Source of the DNA: Pseudomonadales bacterium
GTDB taxonomy: Bacteria; Pseudomonadota; Gammaproteobacteria; Pseudomonadales; UBA7239
NCBI GenBank assembly: GCA_028280345.1
Contig: JANQLY010000005.1
Coordinates: 303,427-367,426 of the forward strand
DNA: 64,000 bases
Reading direction: 5' to 3'
The notes under the pieces are model-generated. The model was not told the DNA's origin. It did not search any database and was given only the letters and a program-made list of their open reading frames with translations. How positions within the stretch are numbered: the stretch's first letter is position 1; every line of letters starts with the position of its first letter. Below, piece after piece: positions 9,348-19,666 of the stretch. The translations under genes and the position numbers were made by a program.

Positions 9348-10064
9348 GTGAAAATTCGCCCGGAGTTTAAACGGCGGGATATCCGCTCTTTTGTGATACG
9401 CGGTGGTCGCATGACCGAGGCTCAGCAAAAAGCGTTTGACGAATACTGGCCGCAATACGGTTTAAGTCTGCGCGAGGGCCTGCTTGATCCGGTAGCGATA
9501 TTCGGCAATGACCATCCGCTGGTATTGGAAATCGGCTACGGGATGGGTGATTCCCTCGTGACAATGGCGCAGCAGCAGCCGCAAAAGAACTTTATTGGTA
9601 TTGAAGTGCATCCGCCGGGGGTTGGACGTTTGATCAATGAGGCGGGCAAGTTGCAGCTCAACAATATTCGCACCTACTGTGCCGATGCGATTGACATACT
9701 TGATGACTGTATTGCCACTGCATCGCTGGAGCGGCTACAACTCTATTTCCCGGATCCATGGCATAAGAAAAAGCACCACAAGCGTCGCATAGTGCAGCCG
9801 GATTTTGTGGAGCGCGTAGTCAGTCGCCTGCAGCCGGGTGGCATCTTTCATCTGTGCACAGATTGGCAGAACTACGCCGAGCACATGATGGAAATCGTTA
9901 GTGCACATACGCAACTTGATAACCAGGCAGGCCCTGGGTTGTTTAGCCCGCGACCTGAATTTCGGCCTGTCACCAAATTTGAACAGCGTGGCGAACGGCT
10001 CGGTCATGGGGTATGGGATTTACTGTTTGTGAAAATCCCGACCGGAGATTACAGCAAAGTGTGA
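9348..10064 (+). CDS. trmB: tRNA (guanine(46)-N(7))-methyltransferase TrmB
   Basis: SAM-dependent enzyme making m7G46 in tRNA variable loops. Shows the family N-terminus RSFVIRGGRMTEAQ, the SAM loop VLEIGYGMGDSLV, GIEVHPPGVG, and the signature FPDPWHKKKHHKRRIVQ with the catalytic Asp/His region, ending in TKFEQRGERLGHGVWDL. Starts at a GTG (9348), 26 bp after thiG; the ATG at the internal MTEAQ would lose the conserved N-terminal motif. 238 aa is typical. Confidence 0.96.
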   Translation: MKIRPEFKRRDIRSFVIRGGRMTEAQQKAFDEYWPQYGLSLREGLLDPVAIFGNDHPLVLEIGYGMGDSLVTMAQQQPQKNFIGIEVHPPGVGRLINEAGKLQLNNIRTYCADAIDILDDCIATASLERLQLYFPDPWHKKKHHKRRIVQPDFVERVVSRLQPGGIFHLCTDWQNYAEHMMEIVSAHTQLDNQAGPGLFSPRPEFRPVTKFEQRGERLGHGVWDLLFVKIPTGDYSKV

Positions 10065-10104
10065 TAGAATTAACAAAATTTTTTTAAAGATCAAACCTCC
10101 CTGT

Positions 10105-10437
10105 ATGAGTCCTGTAGAAGACAAGCGCGATGTGATTGATAAATGTGTGGCATTGAAAAAAATGCCACATGTTTTCGACAATATTAAAAATGTCTGGGGC
10201 TATCCGGAGTTTTTTGAGTATATCGACAATTTGTTGCTGATGGAGCCAGGACGGGAAGCGCGTTCTGGCTTTCCTGAAGGTGTTTACAAGGAAATTGATG
10301 CGCTCAAACGTATCTTTATGAAATTTCCCGATGAGATTATGGCGCCGGATCTAAACGACAGAGCGCGTCAGCAAGTCAGAGATATCATTAAAGATATTGA
10401 AACCCGCGTGAACTTCTCAGTCGGTGATCGTCGCTAG
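10105..10437 (+). CDS. Conserved hypothetical protein, 110 aa
   Basis: I do not recognise the family. The protein is small, soluble and charged, predicted largely alpha-helical, with no signal peptide or membrane segment; motifs visible are NIWNVWGYPEFFEY-like aromatic residues around 28-40 and a C-terminal helix DRARQQVRDIIKDIETRV. It follows trmB by 40 bp through an AT-rich spacer and converges on hslU. Codon use matches the housekeeping neighbours, so it is probably a genuine vertically inherited gene. Confidence 0.75.
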   Translation: MSPVEDKRDVIDKCVALKKMPHVFDNIKNVWGYPEFFEYIDNLLLMEPGREARSGFPEGVYKEIDALKRIFMKFPDEIMAPDLNDRARQQVRDIIKDIETRVNFSVGDRR

Positions 10438-10464
10438 TCTTGCTCTATATTAAAAAGCTCAACG

Positions 10465-11796
10465 CTAAAGAATAAAGCGACTCAGGTCTTCATCCTGGGC
10501 AAGACTGCCGAGATGAGAATCCACATAGTCGGCACTAATTTCCACAATACTTTTATCCCGGTCAGCACCGAGGTCGGAAGCGTCAAACGAGATTTCCTCA
10601 AGCAAACGTTCCATGACCGTGTGTAAACGCCGCGCGCCGATATTTTCTGTGCGTTCGTTAACTTCCCATGCGGTTTCTGCAATACGGCGGATGCCATCGT
10701 CAGAAAATGACAGCGACACACCTTCTGTTTCCATTAGCGCGATGTACTGCTCGGTGAGTGAAGCGTCTGGCTCAACCAGAATGCGTTGAAAGTCTTCCGG
10801 TGTCAGCGCAGACAACTCTACACGAATTGGTAAACGGCCCTGTAACTCGGGAATCAGATCCGAAGGTTTGGATAAATGAAAGGCACCGGAAGAGATGAAC
10901 AGAATATGGTCGGTTTTAATCATGCCGTGCTTGGTGCTGATCGTGCAGCCTTCAATCAGCGGCAATAAATCCCGCTGTACACCTTCGCGGCTGACATCGG
11001 CACCGCCACTCTCTGCACGTTTAGCCACCTTGTCGATTTCGTCGATAAACACAATGCCATTTTGTTCGGCGTTGTGAATCGCGCGGCTCTTGATATCATC
11101 TTCGTTAATAAGCTTCGCCGCTTCCTCTTCAGACAGTTTCTCCAGTGCCTGTTTAACCGTAAGTTTTTTGCGCTTGGTTTTATCGTTACTGATATTGGAG
11201 AACATACTTTGCAACTGGCTGGTCATATCTTCCATGCCAGGGGGTGCCATAATTTCTACGCCCACTGACGCGGCTTGCACTTCAATTTCAATTTCCTTGT
11301 CGTCGAGTTCCCCTTCGCGCAGTTTTTTGCGGAACAATTGTCGCGTAGTGGAATCGCTTTCTTCGGCATCGACTGTGCGCGCTGGTGGCAATAGTGCATC
11401 GAGCACGCGTTCTTCAGCGGCATCATGCGCACGATTCTTTACTTTCTCCATTTCCTGTTCGCGCAGCAATTTGATCGATACATCGACGAGGTCGCGCACA
11501 ATAGACTCCACATCGCGCCCTACATAGCCAACTTCGGTAAACTTTGTTGCCTCCACTTTCATAAACGGCGCATTGGCAAGGCGTGCGAGGCGGCGCGCAA
11601 TTTCCGTTTTACCCACCCCGGTAGGGCCGATCATGAGAATATTTTTTGGCGTAATTTCGTTGCGCAGTTCTTCGTTGAGTTGCATGCGGCGCCAGCGGTT
11701 GCGCAGAGCAATCGCCACGGCGCGCTTTGCGTCATCCTGGCCGATAATATGTTTGTTAAGCTCGTGAACAATTTCACGGGGAGTCATTTGAGGCAT
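10465..11796 (-). CDS. hslU: HslU ATPase subunit of the HslUV protease
   Basis: AAA+ unfoldase that feeds substrates into HslV. N-terminus [16 protein letters not shown], Walker [16 protein letters not shown], Walker [12 protein letters not shown], the GYVGRDVES pore loop and the C-terminal tail LSRFIL that inserts into HslV are all intact; 443 aa is standard. It lies 30 bp after hslV in the same direction and is expected to share the sigma-32 promoter in front of hslV. Confidence 0.98.
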   Translation of the reverse strand: MPQMTPREIVHELNKHIIGQDDAKRAVAIALRNRWRRMQLNEELRNEITPKNILMIGPTGVGKTEIARRLARLANAPFMKVEATKFTEVGYVGRDVESIVRDLVDVSIKLLREQEMEKVKNRAHDAAEERVLDALLPPARTVDAEESDSTTRQLFRKKLREGELDDKEIEIEVQAASVGVEIMAPPGMEDMTSQLQSMFSNISNDKTKRKKLTVKQALEKLSEEEAAKLINEDDIKSRAIHNAEQNGIVFIDEIDKVAKRAESGGADVSREGVQRDLLPLIEGCTISTKHGMIKTDHILFISSGAFHLSKPSDLIPELQGRLPIRVELSALTPEDFQRILVEPDASLTEQYIALMETEGVSLSFSDDGIRRIAETAWEVNERTENIGARRLHTVMERLLEEISFDASDLGADRDKSIVEISADYVDSHLGSLAQDEDLSRFIL

Positions 11797-11826
11797 GGTA
11801 AGCGTTTCTCGTTAAACCAACCGGGC

Positions 11827-12372
11827 TCAGCGGCGTGAGTCGAGTTCTTCAATCGTATGGTGGTGGTTGGTATAGATACAGATATCTCCGGCAATCGACA
11901 GCCCTTTTTCGACGATGTCGCGGGCGCCGAGTTCCGTAGTTTCAAGCATGGCCTTTGCGGCGGCCTGAGCAAATGGCCCGCCGGAGCCAATCGCAATCAG
12001 ATCGTCTTCCGGTTCAATCACATCGCCATTGCCGGTAATAATCAGGGAATTGTTTTCATCGGCCACGGCAAGCAGTGCTTCGAGACGGCGCAGGGCGCGG
12101 TCAGTACGCCAGTCTTTCGCCAACTCCACAGCAGAGCGCACCAGTTGGCCCTGATACTTTTCGAGTTTCGCTTCAAAGCGCTCAAACAGGGTAAAGGCGT
12201 CAGCAGTGCCGCCAGCAAAACCCGCGATTACCTTATCCTGGTAAAGGCGGCGCACCTTGCGCGCATTGCCTTTCATCACGGTATTGCCAAGGGATACCTG
12301 TCCGTCACCGCCAATTACAACGCGGCCGTTACGGCGCACCGAGAGAATCGTGGTTCCACGGTATTGTTCCAA
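11827..12372 (-). CDS. hslV: HslV peptidase subunit of the HslUV protease
   Basis: Proteasome-beta-like threonine peptidase. The sequence begins [16 protein letters not shown], so maturation must remove a six-residue propeptide to expose the catalytic Thr7 at the start of TTILSVRR; this propeptide form is known in related bacteria. [23 protein letters not shown] and the sodium/proteasome fold glycine-rich segments follow. 181 aa. It is the first gene of a heat-shock sub-operon with its own promoter inside the argS-SPOR-hslVU gene string. Confidence 0.97.
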   Translation of the reverse strand: MEQYRGTTILSVRRNGRVVIGGDGQVSLGNTVMKGNARKVRRLYQDKVIAGFAGGTADAFTLFERFEAKLEKYQGQLVRSAVELAKDWRTDRALRRLEALLAVADENNSLIITGNGDVIEPEDDLIAIGSGGPFAQAAAKAMLETTELGARDIVEKGLSIAGDICIYTNHHHTIEELDSRR

Positions 12373-12403
12373 AATGACACCTTTTTGTTAGTCTTTCACT
12401 CGA

Positions 12404-12431
12404 TTATGGGGTCAGCGGAAGGCTTTTCAAG
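12404..12431 (-). promoter_or_regulatory. Sigma-32 promoter of hslVU
   Basis: On the minus strand CTTGAA (12431-12426), a 14-bp spacer, then CCCCATAA (12411-12404). This is a near-perfect heat-shock promoter located 32-59 bp before the hslV start. Its -35 box overlaps the last codons of the upstream SPOR-domain gene, so hslVU can be induced independently of argS and the SPOR gene. Confidence 0.85.
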
Positions 12432-12975
12432 CATCCGGCTCTTTTTTCAGCAAAATCGGTGAAATATCGTGTTGGGCCAGAGTGCTGCGCGCCTTGGCCA
12501 TTTTTGAACGGGAATCAAACGGGCCCACCAGTACGCGGTGCCAGGTCTCTCCCTTATTGCTGAATTCCTGGATTTCCACATCAAGCCCTTCAAGTGTGAG
12601 CAATGCCTTGAGTGCATCGGCTTCCTGATACTGCTGGAAGGATGCAGCTTGTAGAATATAAATGGTCGGATTTTTTGCGTCGTTTAGCTCTTCCTCATCA
12701 ATATTTACAACCACTTCGTTATCGAGCAGGCGATCATAAAATTCAAATACCGGCTTGTCGCGCTGGTTGTCAGTACTGCTATTCTGTGTCGTGGTGCCTG
12801 TTGTAGAAGAGCCGCCCCCCGACTTTGGTGTAAGCCCGGCGAGATAGACGAGAAACATAATAAACGCACCGGTCACTACGCCGGTAAATACCCACACCCA
12901 GGCCGGTACATTGGACTGGGGGCGGGATTTTTTCTTGCCCTTTGCGGCCTGCTTTTTTGCAAAATCCTGGGTCAC
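12427..12975 (-). CDS. SPOR domain-containing membrane protein (FtsN-like)
   Basis: Bitopic inner-membrane protein: a basic cytoplasmic N-terminus (about 25 residues), one transmembrane helix around 26-48 (VWVFTGVVTGAFIMFLVYL), a low-complexity Ser/Thr/Gly linker and a C-terminal SPOR domain (about 105-180) that binds denuded septal glycan. Position between argS and hslV is where gammaproteobacterial FtsN-like proteins sit. It is short (182 aa) compared with E. coli FtsN (319 aa), so a role in septation is likely but identity as FtsN is not proven. Confidence 0.88.
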   Translation of the reverse strand: MTQDFAKKQAAKGKKKSRPQSNVPAWVWVFTGVVTGAFIMFLVYLAGLTPKSGGGSSTTGTTTQNSSTDNQRDKPVFEFYDRLLDNEVVVNIDEEELNDAKNPTIYILQAASFQQYQEADALKALLTLEGLDVEIQEFSNKGETWHRVLVGPFDSRSKMAKARSTLAQHDISPILLKKEPDA

Positions 12976-13003
12976 TGTCGGTTAGCCTCCGGGATACCGT
13001 TAC

Positions 13004-14686
13004 TTACATCGCTTGTGGTGCTGAGACACCGAGTAATTGTAACCCGTTCGCTATCACTTGTTTAACTGCGCGACTCAGTGCGAGACGGGCGTTACGCAAG
13101 GTCTCATCGTCGACCAGGGTTTTATGGGCGTTATACCAGGAATGGAAATCCCGCGCCAGCTCCTGGAGGTAGTTGGCAATCAGGTGAGGTTCGAGGCTGT
13201 CAGCCGCACGGGATACCATTTCCGGGTAGGCGGCGAGGCGTTTGAGCAGGAGTTTCTCGTGTTCTTCCACAAGCAAGTCGAGCGCATGGGGAGCCTGCTC
13301 GTCCCAGGTGCCACCGGTTTCTTCCAGCTTGCGAAATACACTGCAAATGCGCGCATGGGCGTACTGGATGTAATACACCGGATTCTCATTGCTTTGCGAG
13401 ATGGCCAGGTCGATATCAAATGTCAGCTGTGAATTTGGTGAACGCGCGACAAGGAAATAGCGTGTCGCATCCATGCCTACCTCGTCAATCAAATCGCGCA
13501 ACGTCACATAGGAGCCGGCGCGTTTGCTGAGTTTGACCTCTTCACCGCCGCGCATCACCAGTACCATCTGGTGTAACACATAGTCGGGCCAGCCTGCGGG
13601 AATGCCAGCGTCGAGTGCCTGCAGCCCGGCGCGTACCCGGGTAATCGTGCTGTGATGATCGGCACCCTGCTCGTTGACCACACGGCTGAAACCACGTTGC
13701 CACTTGTTCAGGTGGTAAGCCACATCCGGTACAAAATAGGTATAACCGCCGTCCTGTTTGCGCATCACACGGTCCTTGTCATCGCCAAAATCGGTGGTTT
13801 TCAACCACAGTGCACCATCCTGCTCATAGGTGTGGCCATTATCGATAAGGGTTTGCACCGCAGCGTCCACCTTGCCTTCGCTGTACAGCGAGGATTCAAG
13901 GTAATAAACATCGAAGTTTACGCCAAAGGCTTTGAGATCGAGATCCTGCTCGCGACGCAAACAGGCTACTGCAAATTCGCGAATTGCATCGAGGTTGTCA
14001 ACGTCCGCTGCGCCCGTTACATGCTTGTCTTCTGCATCGATGGTTTCGCCTGCCATATAGGCAGTGGCGACATCGTTGATGTACTCACCGGCATAGCCGT
14101 CTTCAGGCCAGCCTTTATCGCCGGGTGCAAGACCTTTGAGACGGGCCTGCACAGAAGTAGCGAGATTGTTAATTTGCTGGCCGGCATCGTTGTAATAAAA
14201 CTCCTTTGTAACATCCCAGCCTGTGGCGCTGAGCAGGCGGCACAGACTGTCGCCCACAGCACCGCCGCGGCCGTGACCCACGTGCAAGGGGCCGGTAGGG
14301 TTGGCGGAGACAAATTCCACCTGGACTTTGCTGCCTGCAGCGCTGTTGTTTGTGCCAAATGCCGCGCCCTGTTGCAGGATGGTGTTAACCACGGCAGCGC
14401 TTGCACCCTGGCGTAAAAAGAAATTGATAAAACCGGGCCCGGCAATGTCGACTTTTTCAATCAGTTCGGAGTCGGGTAGCGCCGCCACGAGCGCAGCGGC
14501 GATATCTCGTGGTTTTTTGCCTGCCGGTTTTGCCAATGTCATTGCAACATTGGTAGCGAGGTCGCCATGGCTTTTGTCGCGGGTTTGATCCACCTGGATA
14601 ACAGGTGTGATATCGGTGGGCAGAAAGCCATCGCTTTTTAGTTGTTCGATGGCTTCGTTAATCACCTGGCTAAGGGCTTCTTTCAT
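13004..14686 (-). CDS. argS: Arginyl-tRNA synthetase
   Basis: Class I aminoacyl-tRNA synthetase charging tRNA-Arg. The HIGH motif is HVGH within [18 protein letters not shown], preceded by the Add-1 tRNA D-loop recognition domain; the KMSKS equivalent is the degenerate VKLSKRAG, usual in ArgRS. The anticodon-binding DALR domain forms the C-terminus ([12 protein letters not shown] onward). 560 aa is standard. Gene order priA-argS-SPOR-hslVU is conserved in gammaproteobacteria. Confidence 0.97.
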   Translation of the reverse strand: MKEALSQVINEAIEQLKSDGFLPTDITPVIQVDQTRDKSHGDLATNVAMTLAKPAGKKPRDIAAALVAALPDSELIEKVDIAGPGFINFFLRQGASAAVVNTILQQGAAFGTNNSAAGSKVQVEFVSANPTGPLHVGHGRGGAVGDSLCRLLSATGWDVTKEFYYNDAGQQINNLATSVQARLKGLAPGDKGWPEDGYAGEYINDVATAYMAGETIDAEDKHVTGAADVDNLDAIREFAVACLRREQDLDLKAFGVNFDVYYLESSLYSEGKVDAAVQTLIDNGHTYEQDGALWLKTTDFGDDKDRVMRKQDGGYTYFVPDVAYHLNKWQRGFSRVVNEQGADHHSTITRVRAGLQALDAGIPAGWPDYVLHQMVLVMRGGEEVKLSKRAGSYVTLRDLIDEVGMDATRYFLVARSPNSQLTFDIDLAISQSNENPVYYIQYAHARICSVFRKLEETGGTWDEQAPHALDLLVEEHEKLLLKRLAAYPEMVSRAADSLEPHLIANYLQELARDFHSWYNAHKTLVDDETLRNARLALSRAVKQVIANGLQLLGVSAPQAM

Positions 14687-14722
14687 AAAAACGGGTAATA
14701 CCGGTGTTTAATGCGGCGGCTA

Positions 14723-16957
14723 TTATATCGGATCAACATCTACAGCCCAGCGGTATTTTTTACTATCTGGCAGTGCCTCGATGTTTTTGATGAGTGCAGT
14801 GAGTAATTGCTGTAAGGGCTGGCGCTGTGTAGTGGTAAAAATCAGTTCCTGGCGATAGTAACTTGCACGTTTTTCCATGAGTGAGGGAATCGGGCCAAGC
14901 ACATTGACGGTCTGATACTGTGCGATTAAGCCATCAATGAGTTCGCGCACCTGGCGCAAAAATGTGACCCCCTGTGCCGGGTCATGGGTTTCAGCGCGCA
15001 GAATGGCTTGGTACCGATAGGGCGGCAAGCCAATGGTTTGTCGTTCCGCAAGTAGCTGGCGTGCCAGCCGGTCGTAGCTGTCACTGACGAGGGTTTGCAA
15101 AATCGGATGTTCAGCAAACTGGCTCTGGATCATTACGCGACCGGGTTTTTGTGCGCGCCCGGCACGCCCGGCCACCTGGGTAATCAGTTGGGCGAGTTTT
15201 TCCGCTCCACGGAAATCAGCGCTGAAAATACCGCCATCGGCATCGAGAATTGCCACGAGGGTGACATCGGGAAAATGGTGACCTTTGGCAATCATCTGGG
15301 TGCCGAGCAAAATAGCTGGCTCGCCGCTGTGTACGTCCTGTAACAGGCTTTCGAGAGCGTTTTTGCCTTGTACGCTGTCCCGGTCAATACGAATAATGCG
15401 GGTTTTTGGGAAGCGCAGCTTGAGTAGTTCCTCGCTGCGCTGGGTACCGTGGCCAATATAGTCGAGGTGTACACTGCCACAATCCGGGCAGCGCGGCGGT
15501 AACGGTTGCTGAAAGCCGCAGTGATGGCAGCGCAGCAAATGCTGCTTCTTGTGCACGGTGGTGCGCGCACTACAAAACGTGCAGTTGGCTATCCAGCCAC
15601 AATCGCGGCAGATCAATACTGGAGCGTAACCGCGTCGATTAAGAAACACGAGCACCTGGTTGCCTTGTGTAAGCTGTTCGCTCATCGCCTCAAGCAGTTC
15701 GGGGCTGAAGCCCTCGACGAGCTTGCAACCGGCTGTATCAATCATTTGCACAGCTGGAGGCTGTGCGCCTGCGGCCCGTTGGGTGAGGCGCAGATGGGTG
15801 TAACGTTCTTCAAGTGCATTGTGCAGGGTTTCCAGCGATGGTGTAGCCGTACCTAGAATGACCGGAATTTTCTGCTGTTGGGCGCGCACTATCGCAAGGT
15901 CACGCGCCGAGTAGCGAAAACCATCCTGCTGTTTGAAAGAGCCATCGTGCTCTTCATCCACAATAATCACACCGAGATTCGGCATTGGCGTAAAGATTGC
16001 GGAACGGGTGCCGATGACGATTGCCGCTTCATTGCGACTGGCCTGTAGCCATGCATCAAGACGTTCGCGGTTATTGAGTCCGGAGTGGAAGGCCACCACA
16101 TTACAGTTGAAACGGCTGCGAAAGCGCTCGATGGTCTGTGGCGTCAAGCCGATTTCTGGCACGAGTACGAGTGCCTGTTGCTGCTGACGCAGCGCTTTTT
16201 CAATAACCTGTAGATAGACTTCAGTTTTGCCGCTGCCGGTTACCCCGTCGAGTAATACCGGCTGGAAATGCTCTCCCGGTTGGATCTCGCCAACGGCAAA
16301 CTGCTGTTCATCGTTAAGGTTCAGTGGCGATTGCGCGAGTAACTCCGCCGCATCCAGAGGTGCTGATGGGGCTCGGATCTCTTCCTCATAATCCTCAATC
16401 AGTGACTTGTCCTTGAGGGTTTTGATATTGGCGGTGGTAAAACCGAGCTTATTTAGCTGTGCTGCCGATTGCGGGGCTGTCTGCAAGCAGGCCAGCAGGG
16501 AGGCCTGTTTGGGAGCGCGCTTTAGCGCGCCTTCAGGCAGACCCTTGCCAGTAGTGGTGAGGCGCCACCAGCGCTCGGTGCGGGTTCGCGCGGGTTCGCC
16601 CTGACGCAGTAAAACTGGCAGGGTAGAACACAGTGCATCTCCAGTGGGGTGGTGGTAGTAATCCGTAGCCCAACGTATCAGGGTCAGCAGGGAGAGTGGT
16701 ATCAGGGGGGCGTCGTCGAGAATACGTTTTGCGGGCTTGAGCTTGTCAGCTGCGATATCTGTTGTACGCGAGGTTTCGAGCAACACACCGACAAGGGTTT
16801 TGTGCCCGAAGGGTACTTCAACGCGGCAGCCGGGTTTGAGACGCAGGGTCTGTTCATCGTTGAGATCCGGTGGCGCAAGATAGTCAAAACTGCGCCGCAT
16901 CGGCACCGGCAGGCCGATGCGCAAAACAGGGGGTTTTCCAGCGTCTTCCGGAATCAT
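14723..16957 (-). CDS. priA: Primosomal replication restart helicase PriA
   Basis: 3'-5' DNA helicase that reloads the replisome at collapsed forks. N-terminal DNA-binding domain, helicase Walker A GVTGSGKTEVYLQ, DEEH box IIVDEEHDGSFKQ, and the zinc-binding cluster with paired cysteines CRDC...CTFC...CHHC...CPDC embedded between the helicase lobes. GTQMIAKGHHFPDVTLV is the family motif V. 744 aa is typical. It starts 18 bp after the outer-membrane protein gene ends, on the same strand. Confidence 0.97.
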   Translation of the reverse strand: MIPEDAGKPPVLRIGLPVPMRRSFDYLAPPDLNDEQTLRLKPGCRVEVPFGHKTLVGVLLETSRTTDIAADKLKPAKRILDDAPLIPLSLLTLIRWATDYYHHPTGDALCSTLPVLLRQGEPARTRTERWWRLTTTGKGLPEGALKRAPKQASLLACLQTAPQSAAQLNKLGFTTANIKTLKDKSLIEDYEEEIRAPSAPLDAAELLAQSPLNLNDEQQFAVGEIQPGEHFQPVLLDGVTGSGKTEVYLQVIEKALRQQQQALVLVPEIGLTPQTIERFRSRFNCNVVAFHSGLNNRERLDAWLQASRNEAAIVIGTRSAIFTPMPNLGVIIVDEEHDGSFKQQDGFRYSARDLAIVRAQQQKIPVILGTATPSLETLHNALEERYTHLRLTQRAAGAQPPAVQMIDTAGCKLVEGFSPELLEAMSEQLTQGNQVLVFLNRRGYAPVLICRDCGWIANCTFCSARTTVHKKQHLLRCHHCGFQQPLPPRCPDCGSVHLDYIGHGTQRSEELLKLRFPKTRIIRIDRDSVQGKNALESLLQDVHSGEPAILLGTQMIAKGHHFPDVTLVAILDADGGIFSADFRGAEKLAQLITQVAGRAGRAQKPGRVMIQSQFAEHPILQTLVSDSYDRLARQLLAERQTIGLPPYRYQAILRAETHDPAQGVTFLRQVRELIDGLIAQYQTVNVLGPIPSLMEKRASYYRQELIFTTTQRQPLQQLLTALIKNIEALPDSKKYRWAVDVDPI

Positions 16958-16975
16958 TAACGTGGCAGGGTAAGC

Positions 16976-17836
16976 CTAGAACCGGGCAACCAGGTAGGCA
17001 TTGAGGCCGGTATAGCGCCATTCAAAATTGCCCAGCCGGCTGTCATCATCCACACCCAGCGCCATATCAAAGCCGCCGACAGACAGTCCAGCACCCCAGC
17101 GTTCGGTAAAGAAGTACTCGGCGGAGATTTCCGCAAGCCACAGGGAGCCGTCATATTTGTCATAGGACACATCGAGAATTTTGGTATTGGCGATAACGTG
17201 CCAGCGCGGGTGGGGACGCCAGGCATAGCTCAGGCCAAACAAAGGCAACGGCGCTTCCGCATTCATCGAGGTGGAATAATCCGATTGGAAATTGCTGTAG
17301 GTGTTACCGGCGATAAACCCAATGCTGCCCTGGGCTTGAAGGTCAAATTCGGCAGATATCCAGTGAATACCCGCGGCGAGCCCAAGCTGGTGTTTGTCGG
17401 TTTTAATCAGGGCATAGCTGTAATCTATATCGTAGATATAGGTATCAAAGCGGCTATCGGTTCGGGAACCCGCCTTGATTAAATCATCGTCGATTTCGAT
17501 ATCCCCTTCGAGCGTGGTGGCACCGGAGCGGGAAATCGGCAGGAACGAAAAGGATAAATAGTGGCGACCGGACATATTCCAGCGAAAACCGGTGTAGCCG
17601 AGGCGGATAGTTTCTTCGTAACCGAGGGTATCTTCGAGGTCGATACTGGCCCCGGTGCCGTATTCCTTGGAGTTAATACGCAATGTCGAGTCAAAGTCGG
17701 TTACCGAGAACCCGAATTTGATCATAAAGCGGTGTCTGTCGGTTTCGTCTTCCTCTTTATCGGCGCCATCAGCGCCAAAAACGACTGCGGGAAGCAGACA
17801 CAAAAGCAGCCAAAACAGGGTTAAAAAGCGCAACAT
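16976..17836 (-). CDS. Outer-membrane beta-barrel protein of unknown function
   Basis: A signal peptide (residues 1-21, LLPAVVFGA cleavage region) is followed by a short acidic segment and alternating amphipathic strands ending in the aromatic C-terminus YLVARF required for BAM-mediated outer-membrane insertion. Strand-like repeats such as IRLGYTGFRW and HYLSFSFLPI are visible throughout. 286 aa suits a 10-12-stranded barrel. No transport or enzyme motif is recognised. It lies directly upstream of priA, which may be incidental. Confidence 0.8.
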   Translation of the reverse strand: MLRFLTLFWLLLCLLPAVVFGADGADKEEDETDRHRFMIKFGFSVTDFDSTLRINSKEYGTGASIDLEDTLGYEETIRLGYTGFRWNMSGRHYLSFSFLPISRSGATTLEGDIEIDDDLIKAGSRTDSRFDTYIYDIDYSYALIKTDKHQLGLAAGIHWISAEFDLQAQGSIGFIAGNTYSNFQSDYSTSMNAEAPLPLFGLSYAWRPHPRWHVIANTKILDVSYDKYDGSLWLAEISAEYFFTERWGAGLSVGGFDMALGVDDDSRLGNFEWRYTGLNAYLVARF

Positions 17837-18069
17837 GGAATGATAGTCCCAAGGGTTCTTAAAATTGCCGTAGATTATACGGTTTTTGTTGCTATACAGG
17901 TGTACCCCGGAGTGAAAAAACCTTGGTTGAATCCATCAAATGTGGGCTAAACTTCTGGTGATTTTTTTGCCATAATGCGCCCCCTATACCTGCACTGGTG
18001 ATCCTGGTGCAGAATGAACGTTTTTATTGATTACCCTGCTACAAACCCGGGCGAACAGGAATTTACAGA

Positions 18070-19623
18070 ATGACAGATATTGCCGAAACCACGAGCCACA
18101 ACGACCTTACCCCTGCACAGTTTATTGAGGAATCTCTCTCCAGAGGGGAAGGGGCTCTGACCAACACCGGGGCCCTGTTGGTGACAACCGGCAAGCGCAC
18201 GGGCCGCTCACCTGGCGATCGTTTTATCGTCGAAGAGCCGAGTACCGCAGATGCAATTGATTGGGGCAATGTGAATCGCCCGTTTCCCGAAGATAAATTT
18301 AATGCGCTGTGGGATCGTGTCGAGGACTACCTGTCGCAGAAAGACCGTTTTGTGTCCCACCTCCATGTTGGCGCCCATGAGGAGCACTACCTGCCGGTAC
18401 AGGTGAACACTGAAACCGCATGGCAGGGGCTGTTCGGCCGCAACATGTTTATCAAGCCGGAAAAGTACAACCCGAAAAGCAAGGAAGAGTGGACCATTCT
18501 AAATGTGGCTTCGTTCACTTGTGAGCCGGAACGCGATGGCACAAATTCCGATGGTGTTGTGATTATTAATTTTGCCCAGCGCAAGGTACTGCTGGCTGGT
18601 ATGCGCTATGCGGGTGAAATGAAGAAAGCTATGTTCTCTGTACAGAACTTTCTGTTGCCGGAAAAAGATGTACTGCCAATGCACTGTTCAGCCAATGTTG
18701 GTGAAGAGGGTGATACAGCACTGTTCTTTGGTTTATCCGGTACTGGTAAAACCACACTGTCAGCTGATCCCGAACGTTACCTGATCGGTGACGACGAGCA
18801 TGGTTGGTCAAAAGGTTCGGTGTTTAATATGGAAGGGGGTTGTTATGCAAAAACGATCAACCTGTCACAGAAGAATGAACCGATTATCTGGGATGCGATC
18901 AAGCACGGTGCAATCGTTGAAAACGTTGTGGTTAACGACGAAGGTCTTGCCGACTACGACGATACTTCGCTGACTGAAAACGGTCGCTGCTCCTACCCAC
19001 TTGAGCATGTGGAAAAACGCGTTATTGAAAATGCTGCCGGTGAACCAAAGGTGGTCATCTTCCTCACCTGTGATGTCAGTGGTGTATTGCCCCCAGTGTC
19101 TATCCTTACCAAGGAAGCCGCTGCCTACCACTTCCTGTCCGGTTATACCGCTCGCGTTGGCTCAACAGAGCTCGGTGCAGAGGCGGGTATTAACCCGGCG
19201 TTCTCTACCTGTTTTGGTGCACCGTTTATGCCGCGCCCCGCAGGTGATTATGCGAACCTGCTGATGAAACGTATTGAAGACTTTGGCGCTCAGGTTTATC
19301 TCGTCAATACCGGCTGGACTGGTGGTTCCGGTGCACCCGGTGGTGCGGGCTCCCGCTTCCCGATTCCGGTTACACGTGCAGTGGTGACTGCTTGTCAAAG
19401 CGGTGCCTTGCTGGATTGTGAAACCGAGGAAATTGCATCACTTAACTTGTCTGTTCCGAAGCAAGTGCCGGGGGTTGATGGTAAATATCTGAATCCGCGT
19501 GATACCTGGGCCGATAAGGATGCCTACGATGCAGAAGCGCAGAAACTTGCTGGTTTGTTTGCCGATAACTTTAAAAAGTTTGATGTCGACGCAGCGATTG
19601 TTAACGCGGGCCCAAAAGGATAA
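18070..19623 (+). CDS. pckA: Phosphoenolpyruvate carboxykinase (ATP)
   Basis: Converts oxaloacetate and ATP to phosphoenolpyruvate, the entry to gluconeogenesis. The P-loop (kinase-1) [11 protein letters not shown] and the adjoining metal/substrate motif [15 protein letters not shown] identify the ATP-dependent type; [10 protein letters not shown] binds substrate near the N-terminus and [10 protein letters not shown] lies in the C-terminal half. 517 aa is typical. It is monocistronic by structure: 233 bp of leader before it and a strong terminator beginning 80 bp after its stop. Confidence 0.97.
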   Translation: MTDIAETTSHNDLTPAQFIEESLSRGEGALTNTGALLVTTGKRTGRSPGDRFIVEEPSTADAIDWGNVNRPFPEDKFNALWDRVEDYLSQKDRFVSHLHVGAHEEHYLPVQVNTETAWQGLFGRNMFIKPEKYNPKSKEEWTILNVASFTCEPERDGTNSDGVVIINFAQRKVLLAGMRYAGEMKKAMFSVQNFLLPEKDVLPMHCSANVGEEGDTALFFGLSGTGKTTLSADPERYLIGDDEHGWSKGSVFNMEGGCYAKTINLSQKNEPIIWDAIKHGAIVENVVVNDEGLADYDDTSLTENGRCSYPLEHVEKRVIENAAGEPKVVIFLTCDVSGVLPPVSILTKEAAAYHFLSGYTARVGSTELGAEAGINPAFSTCFGAPFMPRPAGDYANLLMKRIEDFGAQVYLVNTGWTGGSGAPGGAGSRFPIPVTRAVVTACQSGALLDCETEEIASLNLSVPKQVPGVDGKYLNPRDTWADKDAYDAEAQKLAGLFADNFKKFDVDAAIVNAGPKG

Positions 19624-19666
19624 CGAAAGGCTGACACAGCTTTTAAATCCAACCTGACAGGCGGTA

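Noticed and set aside
13652..14416. 254-aa open frame antisense to argS
   Set aside because: Lies entirely within the conserved argS gene on the other strand; composition is that of a frame shadow.
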